DNA of 40,059 bases from an uncultured Kiritimatiellota bacterium (lineage in GTDB: Bacteria > Verrucomicrobiota > Kiritimatiellia > RFP12 > UBA1067): contig CAKUCX010000027.1 of NCBI GenBank assembly GCA_934643865.1, forward strand, positions 1-40,059. Direction: 5' to 3'. A program made the translations under genes and the position numbers. Below are positions 27,177 to 38,600 of this stretch, one piece after another. Each line of letters begins with the position of its first letter. The stretch's first letter is position 1. Under the pieces are notes generated by a model. The model saw nothing but the letters and a program-made list of their open reading frames with translations, did not search any database and had not been told where the DNA came from.

Positions 27177-30100
27177 CTAGAAGAGGCCAAGGAACTTCTT
27201 CCCCTTCACGGGACGGAGCGTCACGCTCCAGGTCTCCTTCTGGACGGGGAAGATGTACTTCTGCATCGGCTTCGGCCCGCAGCTCGCGCCGCCGAGGCCG
27301 AGCTGGCGGCAGTCGAGGTTCAGCACCACCTCCTCGCGCGCGCGGAGCGGCGTGCGGTGACGCTTCTCGCCGTTGCGGTGGCGGGCGAACTCCAGGTCCT
27401 CCAGACCGTAGTGGAGCGCCTGCACGAACATCGGCTCCTCGCTGCTGAACGCGACGCCCGCGCCCGACGCGTCGGTGAAGCGCACCGTGCGCACGTCGCA
27501 CTTGTACCCGTTGTCCTGCGGACGCACGTAGGGCTCGTACTGGTCGGCGACCGTGCCCTCCCACCAGCCGAGGAAGGAGCCGGTTTTCCGGTCGACGTAG
27601 TTCTCGCGCGGCCCGCGCCCGTAGTAGGCCATGTTCTCAAGGGACGCGTCGAGCTTCCACGTCGTCCCCACGCGCGGTAGGGCGGGCGGCATCGCGCCGT
27701 GCGGCGTCGCGACGTTCTTGACCGTCGCCGAGCCGTCCGCGCGGAACGTCCACGTGGCCTCGTGCGCGAAGCCCGCGCTCTTCGAGCCCGTCACCTCCAC
27801 GGCGGCGACGACGCGCACGCAGTTCTCGCCCTGCGGGAAGACGACCTTGAGCGGCCGCGCGTGGTACCGCAGCTGGGTGAGGCCCGAGGCGTAGAAGCCC
27901 CGCTTGCGGTCCTCGCCCCACGGGTTGCCGTCGCGCAGCCAGCGGTCGTTGTCCGTGAACGCGCGCGCGCACGTGAGCTGCGGGCCGGCGGCGATGCCGG
28001 GCGCGGGGTCGCGGAGGATCGTCTTGCCGCCCATCACGAGCTCGCAGAGCGTGCCGGACGCGCGGCAGAAGACGGCCTTCGTCCCTCCGCCGCAGACGGT
28101 GACGGTCGCGGCGTCCTCGACGACGGTCGGCGCCTTCAGCCCGGCGAGGTCCGCGGGCGCCGGCGGCGCCGCCCGGCGCACGAGCCGCTGGTCGCGGGCG
28201 ACGGCATGGCCCTTCTTCGCCCAGGGCGCGTCGTCCTTGAGCGTGAAGGCGAAGTTCACGAAGTACTCGCAGCCGGGCTTGAAGACGCCCTCCGGGAAGG
28301 CGACCTGGAACGTGCCGCGCGAGAGCGGCGCGACGGACGGCACGTCGAAGGCGGCCGACGCGACGGCCTTGCCGTCCTCCAGCAGCTCCCACGCGCCCGC
28401 GAAGGCGTTCGCGTCCGTGAAGCCGAAGCGGTTCCAGAGGCGCGCGACACCCGTCTGGGGGTTGAAGTCCTCGACGACGAGGTCGCGGTAGACGTGGCCG
28501 ACCTCGACGAGCTTCGCCGTCACGTTGCGGAAGGGGTCGACGACGCCGTTCACGCAGAACGGCCCGTCGTTCGGCACCTCGTCCCAGTCGCCGCCGTAGG
28601 CGAGGAAGCGCGCGCGCGCGCCCGTCTTCGGGCAGACGCGGTCTTCGTACTTCCAGATCGCCTGGTCCACCCAGTCCCAGATGCAGCCGCCCATGAGCGC
28701 GGGGTAGGCGTAGACGGCGTCCCAGTACTCCTGGAGGTTGCCCACGGCGTTGCCCATCGCGTGCGCGTACTCGCACATGATGTACGGCTTGCCGGCCGCG
28801 TGCCCGCTGATCGCGAAGCCCTCGCCGCCGCCTTCGCCCTGGATGGCGCCCTTCCCGACGTTGCCGAGCCGGCCGCGCTTCTCCAGCCATTCGACGGACG
28901 GGTACATGGAGGAGTCGACGTCCGCGTCCGCGTTGCCGCGCTCCCAGTGGAGGAGGCGCGTCGCGTCGAGCGCGCGGACGTCCTTCAGCGCGAGGCGGAA
29001 GGCGTCGCCGTGGCCCGTCTCGTTGCCCATCGACCACATGAAGATCGCCGCGTGGTTGCGGTAGTTCAGCACGTGGTTGACGTTGCGCTCGCGGATCGTC
29101 GCGAACCACTCCTTGTGGAGGCCGAGCCCGTCCTTCCCGTAGCCGGGCTCGTGCCCCTCGACGTTCGCCTCGGCGATCACGTAGACGCCGTAGCGGTCGC
29201 AGAGGTCGTACCAGCTGTGGTGGTCCGGGTAGTGCGAGGTGCGCACGGTGTTGATGTTGAAGCGCTTGAAGAGCGTGATGTCCTTGAGCATGTCGTCCAT
29301 CGTGACGGTGCGCCCGTTGTCGGGGCTGCACTCGTGGCGGTTGACGCCCTTGAACTTGATCGCCTTGCCGTTGAAGCGCACCTCGTTCTTCACGATCTCC
29401 ACGTGCTTGAAGCCCACGCGGCAGGCGCGCACGTCCTCGCCGGCCTTCATGACGAGCGTGTAGAGGTAGGGGTCCTCCGCGCTCCACGCACGGGCCTTCT
29501 TCACGACGAGCGCGCCGTCCTTGACGTCGCCGACCTTCTGGAAGGCGGCGTCGTAGAGCGTGGCGGAGACGGGGGCGTCGCCGCCCACGACCTTCGTCCT
29601 GAGCTTCAGCTTCCAGTCGATGAACGGACGGTCCGGCACCGTCTCGACGAAGAAGTCGTCGAGGCGCACCTTCGGCGTGGCGAAGAGGCACACGTCGCGG
29701 TAGATGCCCGAGAAGCGGAACATGTCCTGGTCCTCAAGGAAGCTGCCGTCGCACCAGCGGTAGACCTCCACCGCGAGCAGGTTGTCGCCGTCCCGGAGGT
29801 ACTTCGTCACGTTGAACTCGCTCGGCAGCTTGGAGTCCTCGGCGTAGCCGACCTTCTGCCCGTTCACCCACACGTAGTAGGCGCTGTACACGCCGTCGAA
29901 GCGCAGGAAGACCTCGCGCCCCTTCCACTCCGCCGGCACGCGGAACGTGCGGCGGTAGGAGGAGACGGGGTTGTAGTTGCCCTTGTCCGTGTCGCGGTCG
30001 CGGATGGTCGGATGCGCGACGTCGCGCTTGGGATCCCAGGCGTGCGGGTAGCGCACGTTCGTGTAGCCGGGCGAGCCGAAGCCGCGCAGCTCCACGCAGC

Positions 30101-30395
30101 TCGGCACGTCGATCGTGAACCACTGCGAATCGTCGTAGTCGGTCTTCCAGAAGTCGAGCGGGCGCAGCGCGGGGTCGCCGCACCAGCTGATCTTCCAGGT
30201 CCCGTTGAGGGAGAGGCGGTACGGCGTTTCGGGCTCAAGCGCGTCCGTCAGCGCCGCCTTCTCGTCCGCGAGCGGCATCGAGTAGGCGCGCGCGCGCTCG
30301 CGGTTGATCGCGTTGACCGCCGGGTTCTCCCAGTCGTTCGCCGCCGCCGCGGAAAGCACCGCAACGGCCGCCAGGGCCAGAATGTGACTCTTCAT
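27177..30395 (-). CDS. Exported beta-galactosidase, GH2 (LacZ type)
   Basis: A 1,072-residue LacZ-architecture glycoside hydrolase, with five domains expected in this order: sugar-binding, Ig-like, TIM barrel, a second Ig-like domain and the beta-sandwich 'small chain' domain. The acid/base is Glu459 (SMGNETG) and the nucleophile Glu542 (MCEYAHAMGN). KGVNRHECSPDNG and GGCIWDWVDQ are standard LacZ blocks. Unlike E. coli LacZ it has a signal peptide (residues 1-19), so it acts in the periplasm or outside the cell. The start MKSHIL has a GAGGT ribosome-binding site; a start 21 residues upstream would add an Arg/Ser-rich leader and is rejected. It lies 14 bp after the oxidoreductase gene. Confidence 0.95.
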   Translation of the reverse strand: MKSHILALAAVAVLSAAAANDWENPAVNAINRERARAYSMPLADEKAALTDALEPETPYRLSLNGTWKISWCGDPALRPLDFWKTDYDDSQWFTIDVPSCVELRGFGSPGYTNVRYPHAWDPKRDVAHPTIRDRDTDKGNYNPVSSYRRTFRVPAEWKGREVFLRFDGVYSAYYVWVNGQKVGYAEDSKLPSEFNVTKYLRDGDNLLAVEVYRWCDGSFLEDQDMFRFSGIYRDVCLFATPKVRLDDFFVETVPDRPFIDWKLKLRTKVVGGDAPVSATLYDAAFQKVGDVKDGALVVKKARAWSAEDPYLYTLVMKAGEDVRACRVGFKHVEIVKNEVRFNGKAIKFKGVNRHECSPDNGRTVTMDDMLKDITLFKRFNINTVRTSHYPDHHSWYDLCDRYGVYVIAEANVEGHEPGYGKDGLGLHKEWFATIRERNVNHVLNYRNHAAIFMWSMGNETGHGDAFRLALKDVRALDATRLLHWERGNADADVDSSMYPSVEWLEKRGRLGNVGKGAIQGEGGGEGFAISGHAAGKPYIMCEYAHAMGNAVGNLQEYWDAVYAYPALMGGCIWDWVDQAIWKYEDRVCPKTGARARFLAYGGDWDEVPNDGPFCVNGVVDPFRNVTAKLVEVGHVYRDLVVEDFNPQTGVARLWNRFGFTDANAFAGAWELLEDGKAVASAAFDVPSVAPLSRGTFQVAFPEGVFKPGCEYFVNFAFTLKDDAPWAKKGHAVARDQRLVRRAAPPAPADLAGLKAPTVVEDAATVTVCGGGTKAVFCRASGTLCELVMGGKTILRDPAPGIAAGPQLTCARAFTDNDRWLRDGNPWGEDRKRGFYASGLTQLRYHARPLKVVFPQGENCVRVVAAVEVTGSKSAGFAHEATWTFRADGSATVKNVATPHGAMPPALPRVGTTWKLDASLENMAYYGRGPRENYVDRKTGSFLGWWEGTVADQYEPYVRPQDNGYKCDVRTVRFTDASGAGVAFSSEEPMFVQALHYGLEDLEFARHRNGEKRHRTPLRAREEVVLNLDCRQLGLGGASCGPKPMQKYIFPVQKETWSVTLRPVKGKKFLGLF

Positions 30396-30408
30396 ATGCG
30401 GACCTCGC

Positions 30409-31854
30409 TCAGCCGAAGAGCTTCGAGAAGAAGCCGCCGCCCGTCGCCGTGGACGCATAGCCGACGAACGGCTTGCCGTTCACCATCACCTGGCGCTCCT
30501 TCTCGCAGAAGGTCGCGCGCATGCCCGTGCGCGCGGCGGCGTTCGCCATGATGAGGGCGATCGCGTGCGAATAGCCGGCCTCGATCGGCGCGTTCGGGTT
30601 CTTGCGCGCGCGGACGCACTCCATCCAGTTGCGCATGTGCGCGGAGGTGAGCGCGTCACCGCCCGTGTTCGCGCTCGTGACAACCGTCTCCTTCGGCGCG
30701 GGCAGGTCCGTCTCCTGCCACTTCACGCGCTCGACGCCCTCGTTCGTGACCTTGCCGGTGCCCATGTCGATGCAGCCGTTCGGGCCGAAGTACTTCTCGA
30801 TGGGCGACTCGCGGTTCGGGTTCGCGCCGCCGCCGCAGTTGTGCTGGTGGCTCTGGAAGACGCACTGGAAGCCCTTGCCCTTCACGCCGCTCTCGCCGTA
30901 TTCGAGGATGGTCGTGAACGTGTCGTAGCTCATGCGCCCGTCGGCCCACTGGTAGAGGCCGCCCGAGGAGACGGCGCTCTTCGGGTAGGGGATGCCCATG
31001 AACCAGGCGACCGTGTCGATCTGGTGGCACATCCACTGTCCCGGCGTGCCGGAGCTGAACGGCCAGAAGAGGCGGAACTCCAGGTACTTGCGCGGGTCGA
31101 AGGCGTACGCGGCGGGGTCGCGGTCGAGCAGCCACATCTTCCAGTCGATGTCCTCAAGCTTGAGCGACTTGATGAGGTCGTCCGGGCGGCGCCAGCGCTT
31201 GGGCTGGTTCACGTTCCAGCGCAGGTCGACGTAGGAGATGTCGCCGAACTTGCCGGCGTTGATGTACGCCTTGGCGGCCATGTACTTCTTGCCCGAGCGG
31301 CGCTGCGAACCGATCTGGAGGACGGCGCCCGGCGCGAACCCAGCGGAGCGCTTCGCGTCGACGGCGTCCTTGAGCAGGTTCGCGCTGTACATGTCCTCGG
31401 CGAGCGGCTTCTCGCAGTAGGCGTCCTTCCCGGCGTTGACGGCGTGGGCGGCGTGCTGCGCGTGCTGGAAGTCGGCCGTCGAGATGATCACCGCGTCGAT
31501 GTCCTTCGCCTGCTCATAGAGGGCGACGTCGCTCGCGTAGGCGGCGACCTTGTGGCCGAGTTTCTTCTCGATCTCCGGCACGGCCTTCTCGTTCAGGCGC
31601 TTCTTCCAGAGGTCGGCGACCGCCACGAGGTCGAACTTCAGCTCCTTGTTGTGGTGGAGGAAACACGGCAGCAGCGAACCGCGGAAGCGGTCCGAGTAGC
31701 CCACGCAGGCAACGCGCACGGTCTCGTTCGCGCGGTAGTACGCGCCCGCCGCCTGGGCCGGCGCCTTCTGCGCCTTGAGGATGCCCGGCAGCGCCGCCAC
31801 GGCGGCGGCACCGGCGCCGATCTTCACGAAGTCACGACGATTGGTCTCACACAT
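30409..31854 (-). CDS. Tat-exported Gfo/Idh/MocA family oxidoreductase
   Basis: A 481-residue NAD(P)-dependent sugar oxidoreductase. A Tat signal, NRRDFVKIGAGAAAVAALPG, covers residues 5-24. The Rossmann domain follows with VRVACVGYSDRFRGS and VAVADLWKK, then the EKPLAEDM motif carrying the conserved Lys of family members. The C-terminal domain has the QIDTVAWFMG block with the expected His one position earlier (CHQIDT). Tat-exported members bind their cofactor before export and are common in glycan-degrading PVC bacteria. They are thought to oxidise or epimerise sugars outside the cytoplasm. It is first in the run ahead of lacZ, so a galactoside-derived substrate is plausible but unproven. 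Confidence 0.93.
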   Translation of the reverse strand: MCETNRRDFVKIGAGAAAVAALPGILKAQKAPAQAAGAYYRANETVRVACVGYSDRFRGSLLPCFLHHNKELKFDLVAVADLWKKRLNEKAVPEIEKKLGHKVAAYASDVALYEQAKDIDAVIISTADFQHAQHAAHAVNAGKDAYCEKPLAEDMYSANLLKDAVDAKRSAGFAPGAVLQIGSQRRSGKKYMAAKAYINAGKFGDISYVDLRWNVNQPKRWRRPDDLIKSLKLEDIDWKMWLLDRDPAAYAFDPRKYLEFRLFWPFSSGTPGQWMCHQIDTVAWFMGIPYPKSAVSSGGLYQWADGRMSYDTFTTILEYGESGVKGKGFQCVFQSHQHNCGGGANPNRESPIEKYFGPNGCIDMGTGKVTNEGVERVKWQETDLPAPKETVVTSANTGGDALTSAHMRNWMECVRARKNPNAPIEAGYSHAIALIMANAAARTGMRATFCEKERQVMVNGKPFVGYASTATGGGFFSKLFG

Positions 31855-31916
31855 GTCTCTTCAAGCCTTTCGCTTTTCGTTTTTGAAATGGGAATACCTG
31901 CTCCAAGTACCGCGTT

Positions 31917-31945
31917 ATTGTACAGGAAACGGGGGCGGAACGCAA
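31917..31945 (-). promoter_or_regulatory. Predicted promoter of the oxidoreductase-lacZ-thioredoxin-amidase-dinB run
   Basis: TTGCGT (31940-31945) and TACAAT (31917-31922) on the minus strand with a 17-base spacer, about 55 bp upstream of the oxidoreductase start. No clear operator is seen. Confidence 0.6.
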
Positions 31946-32015
31946 GACGGCGCCGCGCCGTCCGACGGCACCTGGCGCGCAGAGCCCCCCTGCGTCCCGG
32001 AGGGAAGCACAGCCG

Positions 32016-32039
32016 CCCTGCGGCGGGTTTGCCGCAGGG
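32016..32039 (-). terminator. Strong 9-bp hairpin after the exonuclease gene
   Basis: CCCTGCGGC (32,016-32,024) pairs perfectly with GCCGCAGGG (32,031-32,039) across a 6-base loop, starting 1 bp beyond the exonuclease stop. No T-tract follows on the minus strand, so Rho-independent termination is uncertain; it may instead stabilise the message end. Confidence 0.5.
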
Positions 32040-32040
32040 A

Positions 32041-32604
32041 TTACGGCTTTTCGCCCAAAAGCCTAAAGAAGAGATGGGCACATGCCCGGGCATCGTCGCG
32101 TGCATCGTGGCTGTTGACGCCATCGATCCCGAGAACGGCGATTAGGTAAGCAAGCGCATGGCAATCAAGATGAGGCAAGAGCTGTCTGGCAAGTGCGAGC
32201 GTGTCGCACGTCTCAATGCCCTCTGGGGAAAGGCAAATGTCGAACTTCTCACACTCCTGGCTTAACATCCGCATGTCGAATTTGTTGTTGTGCGCCACGA
32301 GCAGTGCGTCGCCTCCAAGAAACTCGAAGAACCGCCGCATGGCCTCTTCCGGCGAGATCCCATGCCCGGCGAGGAAATCCGCCGAAAGACCGTGTACGCT
32401 CTCCGCATGCGGATTCATCTCGCAAGTAGGGCAGATGTATTCACTGAATGTACGCGTCAATTCACCACACGTATATTCCATGGCGGCAATCTGGCAGATT
32501 TCATCGTAGCGAGAGCAACCGGTCGTTTCGGTGTCAAACACGACCACCCGGCCGCTCGCCGCATACTGGCGAAACTTTTCCAGGCTGGTTCCGTTCTTTC
32601 TCAT
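32041..32604 (-). CDS. 3'-5' exonuclease, DnaQ-like (DEDDh)
   Basis: A 187-residue DEDDh exonuclease domain. Exo I is VVFDTETTG, Exo II is LLVAHNNKFDMRML and Exo III is SHDARDDARACAHLF, with His and Asp spaced as in the DEDDh group. It resembles the stand-alone proofreading/exonuclease-X type rather than a polymerase subunit. The start at 32,604 was chosen over one 17 codons upstream because it has a good GAGGT ribosome-binding site and begins 2 bp after the glycosidase stop (TAG AC ATG). Its base composition is clearly lower in GC than its neighbours, like the RAYT gene. This suggests acquisition, although it is now coupled to the glycosidase gene. Confidence 0.88.
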   Translation of the reverse strand: MRKNGTSLEKFRQYAASGRVVVFDTETTGCSRYDEICQIAAMEYTCGELTRTFSEYICPTCEMNPHAESVHGLSADFLAGHGISPEEAMRRFFEFLGGDALLVAHNNKFDMRMLSQECEKFDICLSPEGIETCDTLALARQLLPHLDCHALAYLIAVLGIDGVNSHDARDDARACAHLFFRLLGEKP

Positions 32605-32606
32605 GT

Positions 32607-35600
32607 CTACCTCATCGCACATTCCATTGCCACGAGCGGCTTTCGCTGCGCGCAAGCTCCCCGCGCGGGGCCTTGGGGCCGCTTCGCCGCGCGCGCGACG
32701 CGCCCATCCGACCTGACCGCTGCGGCGGCGGGCGAGAGGACGAACGAGAAGGAATACGTTCCCTCGGCGACAAGTTCCTGGTCGGCGTGCAGGCCCGCCC
32801 CCGAACCGTCCACGCCGCGCTGGAAGCCGTCAAGGTGGACGATCAGGTCGCCGCACGGCTCCAGCTCGGCCTGGTGCCGCCGCCGCTCCAGCTCCTCCGC
32901 CGTGTAGGCGAGCAGGTTAACGTGGAGCGGACGCCCCGGCGCCGTCACCGCGAACCCCTTCCCCGCCCCGTCCGTCACGGTCAGCTCGTAGACGTCGCCG
33001 CGATTGCCGCTCTCCTGCGGCTTCGCGTAGGGGAAGAGGAAATCCGCCGCCGCGCGCGCGTAGCGCCCGAAGAACGCGCTCGCCGTGCGCCCCGGATAGT
33101 TCTCGTGCGGGCCGCGCCCGAACCACCGCGCGCGCCCGAACGCCGGCGACGTGCGGAACACCATCCCGATGCGCGGGATCGGCGGCGGCACGGGCTCGGG
33201 CGGACGCATCCACCCCTTCGAGACCTGAATCGGCTTCAGCCCCTTCGGCTCCAGCGTGAACGCGACGCGCAGCCCCGTCCCGTCGAACCGGTACACGGCC
33301 CGCCCCGTCGTCGCACCCGCCGTCGGAAACGCGAAGTCCACCCGCACCGTCGCCGCCGTCGCGTCGTGCCGCACCGCGCACGCGCGGACCTCCCGCCGCG
33401 CGCCCGCCTCCTGCCACACGCCCCGCACCTGCTCCAGCGCGTCCCGTTCCTTCGAGACGGGCGCCCGCCAGAAGTACGGCTCGATCGGGCTCCGTAGCAT
33501 CTCCTCCCCGCCCACGGTCCAGCCCGTCACGACGCCCGCCGTCTTCGAGACCGTCCACGTCTGGGCGTCCGCCGCGAGGCGCAGACGCACCGTGTTCGGC
33601 GTTTCCTCCACACGGAGGGTGGACGCGGTCGCGCAGACGCGCAACCCTCCCGGCTGTTCCGGCTCGGCCACCTGGTCGCGCGCGCACGCGAACCCCGCCT
33701 TGCACCAGGCCGTGTCCGCCGCCGCCGTCCACACGAAGGTCCACGTGCGCCGCCGCGCGCCCGGCGTCGGGGGCGGCACGGGGAGGCGCAGCGTCCGCCC
33801 GCCCTGCGGCGGCACGTCGAGCCGCCCGAGGTCGCCGCCCGCCACCGCGCGCCCGTCGTCCTCGCACGTCCACCGCATCCCGTACTTCGCAAGCGACGTG
33901 AAGTACGCGCGGTTCGTGACCGTGAAGACGCCGTGCGCGGGGTCCGAGGCGACGACGTGCGCATCCTGGTAGATGTACGAGAGCTCGGGCACGCCGGGGG
34001 ACGGCGTGCGGTCGGCCCGCACGGCGCCGTTGCAGCAGCCCGTGCCGTGCCCCGGCCGGTCGCCGAAGTCGCCGCCGTAGGCCCAGCGGAACGCCGGCTG
34101 GCCGGGCTTCACGTCCTTCGCGTCGCGCTTCTGCGGGAAGTCCTGGTCGGCCCAGTCCCAGAGGAAGCCGCCCTGCAGGACCTCGGAGGACCAGAAGGCC
34201 CGCGCGTAGTCCATGAGGTTCCCGTAGCTGTTCCCCTCCGTGTGTTCGTACTCGCAGGGGATGAAGGGCTTGTCCACGCCCGCGCCGCGCGCATAGGCGA
34301 GGAGCCGCCTGGGGGGCGCATACATGTCGTCGACCACGTCCTTCTTCCCGTTGCGCTGGTTCATGACGGGGCGCGTCGGGTCGAGTGCCTTCAGCGCGTC
34401 GTAGGCTTCAGTGAAGAAGTCCGACGTCACGAAGATCTCGTTGCCGAGCGACCACATCACGACGCAGGGGCGGTTGCGGTCCCGCAGCACCATCCCCGTC
34501 TCGCGGTCGAGCGCCGCCGCGCGGAAGCGCGGATCGACGGCGGGGTTGCGCGCGCCGCCGAGGCCGTGGTGGAACTTCCGGCGCCGGAAGCCGTTCCACC
34601 CGTGCTGCGAGAGGCCGTGCGACTCGAAGTTCGCCTCGTCGACGACGTAGAAGCCGTATTCGTCCGCCAGCTCGTAGAACCGGGGATCGTTCGGATAGTG
34701 CGCGAGGCGGATCGCGTTCACGTTGCTGCGCTTGAGGAGGTCGAGGTCGCGCCGGAGAAGCGCCTCCGTCATCGTGTAGCCCGTCTCGGGGGCGATCTCG
34801 TGGCGGTTGACGCCGTTGAACTTGACGGCGGCGCCGTTCACGCGGATCGTCGCGCCGCCCCAGGCGATCTCGCGGAACCCCACCCGGTCGCCAAACGCCT
34901 CCAGCGTGCGCCCCTCCCGGTCGGCGAGCGTCAGGACGAGGCGGTAGAGGTTCGGCGTCTCCGCGTTCCAGAGCGCGGGCGCCGTGACGGCGAGCGGCAG
35001 GGCGGCCGTCGCCCCGGCGGCGGGTCCGCACGGCGTGCGCGCCTCCGCCACCTGCTTCCCCTGCGCGTCGTAGAGCCGCGCCGTCAGCGTCTCGCCGCCC
35101 CGCGCCCCCGCGACGACGGCGCGCACGTCGGCGCACCAGGCGCCGCCCGCATACGGCTCCGCCTCCGTGGCCCGGCGCGTCACGACCGTGAAGTCCGCCA
35201 CGTGCGTCGCGTGTTCGGCCCGCAGCCAGACGCTCCGGAAGAGACCCGAGAGGCGGAAGTAGTCCTGGTCCTCCATGTAGCAGCCGTCGCAGAGGCGGTA
35301 GACCTGCACGGCGAGGAGGTTCGTGCCGGCCTGCAGATGCGGCGTCACGTCGAACTCCGCGCCGGGCCGCCCGTCCTCCGCGTAGCCGACCTCGCGCCCG
35401 TTCAGCCACACGCGCACCGCCGCCCCGAAGCCGTCGAAGACGAGGATCGTGCGCAGGTTCCGCCAGCCCTCCGGCACCGTGAACGCGCGCCGGTAGTTCA
35501 CCGTGCCGTTCGGCTCCTTCGCGACCGTCCAGTCCGGCGGCGCCGGGCGCGTCACGAACGGCGGATCGACCGTCCACCAGTACCCGAACGCGCAGAAGAG

Positions 35601-38600
35601 GGGCGTGCCCATGCCGACGATCTCGGACGTGTTCGGCACAAGGACGCTGCGCCACGCGGCATCGTCGAACGCGCGCTGCTCGAACCCGGCGGGCGCGGCG
35701 TCGGGATGCGGCGTGAAGAGCGCCTTCCACGCGCCGTCCAGGGAGAGCCACCGCCCCGACGCCGCGCGCCCCCGGTTGTCCCGCGCCGCCGCCTCCGTCT
35801 CGTACGCCACCGCGAAGGCGTGGCGCGGCAGGCGGTTGCGCTCGAAGACGAGCGGGTTCTCCCAGTCGCGGTTCCCGACGATCTGCTCGCGGCGGTACGT
35901 CGCAAGCGGGTGCATCGCGTCGATCTCGCGCCCGGAATGCGGCCATTCCGCGCGGTTGCGCACGAAGTCAAGGTCGCGCCACGCCCCCGTCCCCGTCCCG
36001 CGCGTCCGGAACGTGACGAGGGGCTGGTCTTTCACGTCGACGGCGAAGCGCGCGCGCGCGCCGGCCTTCAGCGGACCGCTCGACCAGAGTTCCCGTCCGT
36101 CCTCGGCCGTGAGCGCGAACGTCAGTTCGCCCGCCGTCACCTCCGCCACGCCGCCGAACGCCGCCGCCTCGCTGCGGATGACGTCAAGCGCGCCCGCGCC
36201 GGCGACGGGGTAGAAGTTCGTCATCTCCGTCCGCCCCCGCCAGTTCTCCGGCAGGGCCGTCTGCGGCACGACGAAGGACGGATCGAGGCGCATCGGCAGC
36301 ACGTCGCCCGCCTGGACGGCCCCGCCCGCGTCGACGAGCGCCGCCGCGAAGCCCGCCATCTTGTCCTCCGCGTCCTTCTCCTCCACCCCGGTCTCCAGCG
36401 TGACCGGGCCGAGAAGCCCCGCCGCCTCGAAGGGGTACTTCGACGCATCGAGCGGCTTGTAGTCCTTCGAGACCATGTTGATGTCCGTGAAGATCTTCCA
36501 CGCGACGCCGCGCCGGTCGAGGTCACGCAGGCGGTTCGAGCCCGTGTTCGTCACCTCCACGTCGAGGACGTTCCCCTTCGCGCGCAGTGCGCCCGGCGGC
36601 ACGGCGAACACGTAGGGCTTCATGAAGCGCGTGCCGAGGTCCCGTCCGTTGAGACACACCCGTGCCGCCTCGCGCACGTCCCCGAGGTCGAGCGTCCCGC
36701 CCGCCGCGCTGTCCGCCGCGTCGAACGTACAGCGGTAGCGCATCGTGCCGCAGAACGGATTCTCCGAGCCGTCCGCGTTCCGCGACCACGGGCCCGTCTT
36801 CGCCAGGGTGCGCGGCGCGGGCGTGCCGGGCCCGCCACAGACCGGCACGAGTTCCCACGGGCCGTCGAGCGACGTGCGGCGGACCGGCGGACGGGCCGGC
36901 GGCATAACATCCGCCGCCTCCGCGCCCGTCTGGAGGAAGCAGGCGTGCCCCGGCTCCAGTTGGATGGGTCCCGCCACTGCCGCGATCTCCCCCGTGAGCG
37001 GGTCGAGCCGCCACAGCTGCGGGCGCGGCAGCGTCACGGTCCGCGGCGCCTCGTTCGTGTTCACCGCAAACCACAGCGTCTCGCCCTTGCGGCGGAAGCG
37101 CACGAACCCCACGCCGGACGCCGCTAGCGCCGTCTCGCGCCGCGCCGCCTGCGGAAGCCCCCCCTCCCACACGACCTCCCAGCCGTTCCGCGCGAGATCC
37201 GCGAGCCGCCGCCGCGTCGCCTCCGGCATCTCGCGGCAGGGCGGCACGACGAGGGACCGGTACCGTCCCGGCTTCTCCGGCAGCGCGGCGATCATCTTGT
37301 CGGACACATAGTCGAAGCACACGCCCGCCGCCGCAAGCCGCCGCGCCGTCGCGCCGATCGGCTGCGCGCCGAACCAGCGCGCCGCGTTGTGGACGCTCAT
37401 CATCTCGGCGAGCCCCGGCCGTTCGGCCCAGAAGTCGCGCACCGGCCAGTAGACGAGCGTGTCCTCCCCCGGCTCGCTCGCCTGGGCGAGCGCCTGCACG
37501 CGCGAGACGTAGCCGTTCAGGGACGGCATAATCCGCCAGAGCGGGCTGCGCGGGTTCATCTCCAGCGCGGCGTAGAAGCACCAGCCCGGCCAGGCCGCCT
37601 CCGGGGGCGAATAGCAGCAGCCGTGGTAGAAGACGTGGTTGACGCCCGCGAGGAAGAGCAGGTCCAGGAAACGCTTGATCTCCCCCGGACGCTCGCGGAA
37701 ATGCTCGCCGATCCACGTGCAGCTTTCGGCCGAGACGAGGCGCGTGCCCTTCACGTGCGCCGCCGAGGAGGCGAATTTCGAGACAAGGACGTCGCGGCAG
37801 TCGTCGAACATCTCCGTCTCCGGGATGTCGGCGAGCGCGTAGAGGTCGAGCCAGTTCGCGGGCGCGCCGTGCGCCTCGTTGCGCGTGAGGATGCCGCGCG
37901 CACGGCACCAGTCCGCCCACACGCCGAACGTCTCCACGGCAAGCTCGGCGAGCGTCTCGCGGTAGTCGAGGCGCAGTTTCCGCAGCTCCGGCGCCTGCCC
38001 CGTCCCCGCAAGCTCCCGCCACCGGGGCGCGAGGTCGTAGCCGCGCCGGGCCTTGAACGCCTCGAAGAGGCGCGGCGTCCAGGCCGCCCCGAAGTACTCC
38101 CAGGAATCGTGGTAGAACGCGCGGGGCTTTTCGTCCAGCACCTCGAACGCCTTCAGGTAATCGCGCATCGCCTGGGGCGAGTAGGGGTCGAGCATGAAGC
38201 CCCTGTCCTGCGCGGGCGCGCGCTTCACGAAGATGCGTCCCGGCTCCGGGCGTCCCTGCGCGTCCACGCGCCAGGCGCCGTTCGTGAGCGGCACGCCGCG
38301 CCCGCCGAAGCACCAGCCACAGCCCGTCGTGAGGTCGATGCCGAGTCCGTGCCGCGCCGCCGCGCGCTTCGCCGCCGCCCACTTCTCGCGCCATTCAGGA
38401 GAGAGGTAGCGCGGTTCGTTCGCCGCATTGCCCTTCACGCCGTAGATCGGGATCACGTGGAAGCCGCCAAAGCCCCCTTCCGCAAGCGCCCGGGCCTGCG
38501 CCTCCAACCCCGCCTCCGTGACGGCATTCCCCATCCACCAGTTGTAGACCCACGGGCGCGTCTGGGCCGACTCCGCCTTCCATGTCGGCTTCGCCGCCGC

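Noticed and set aside
27699..30551. 950-codon plus-strand open frame opposite lacZ
   Set aside because: No recognisable domain; the minus strand encodes a complete GH2 enzyme with both catalytic glutamates.
33933..37127. 1,064-codon plus-strand open frame opposite the GH106-GH2 gene
   Set aside because: Arg/Val/His-rich shadow of a well-supported minus-strand gene.
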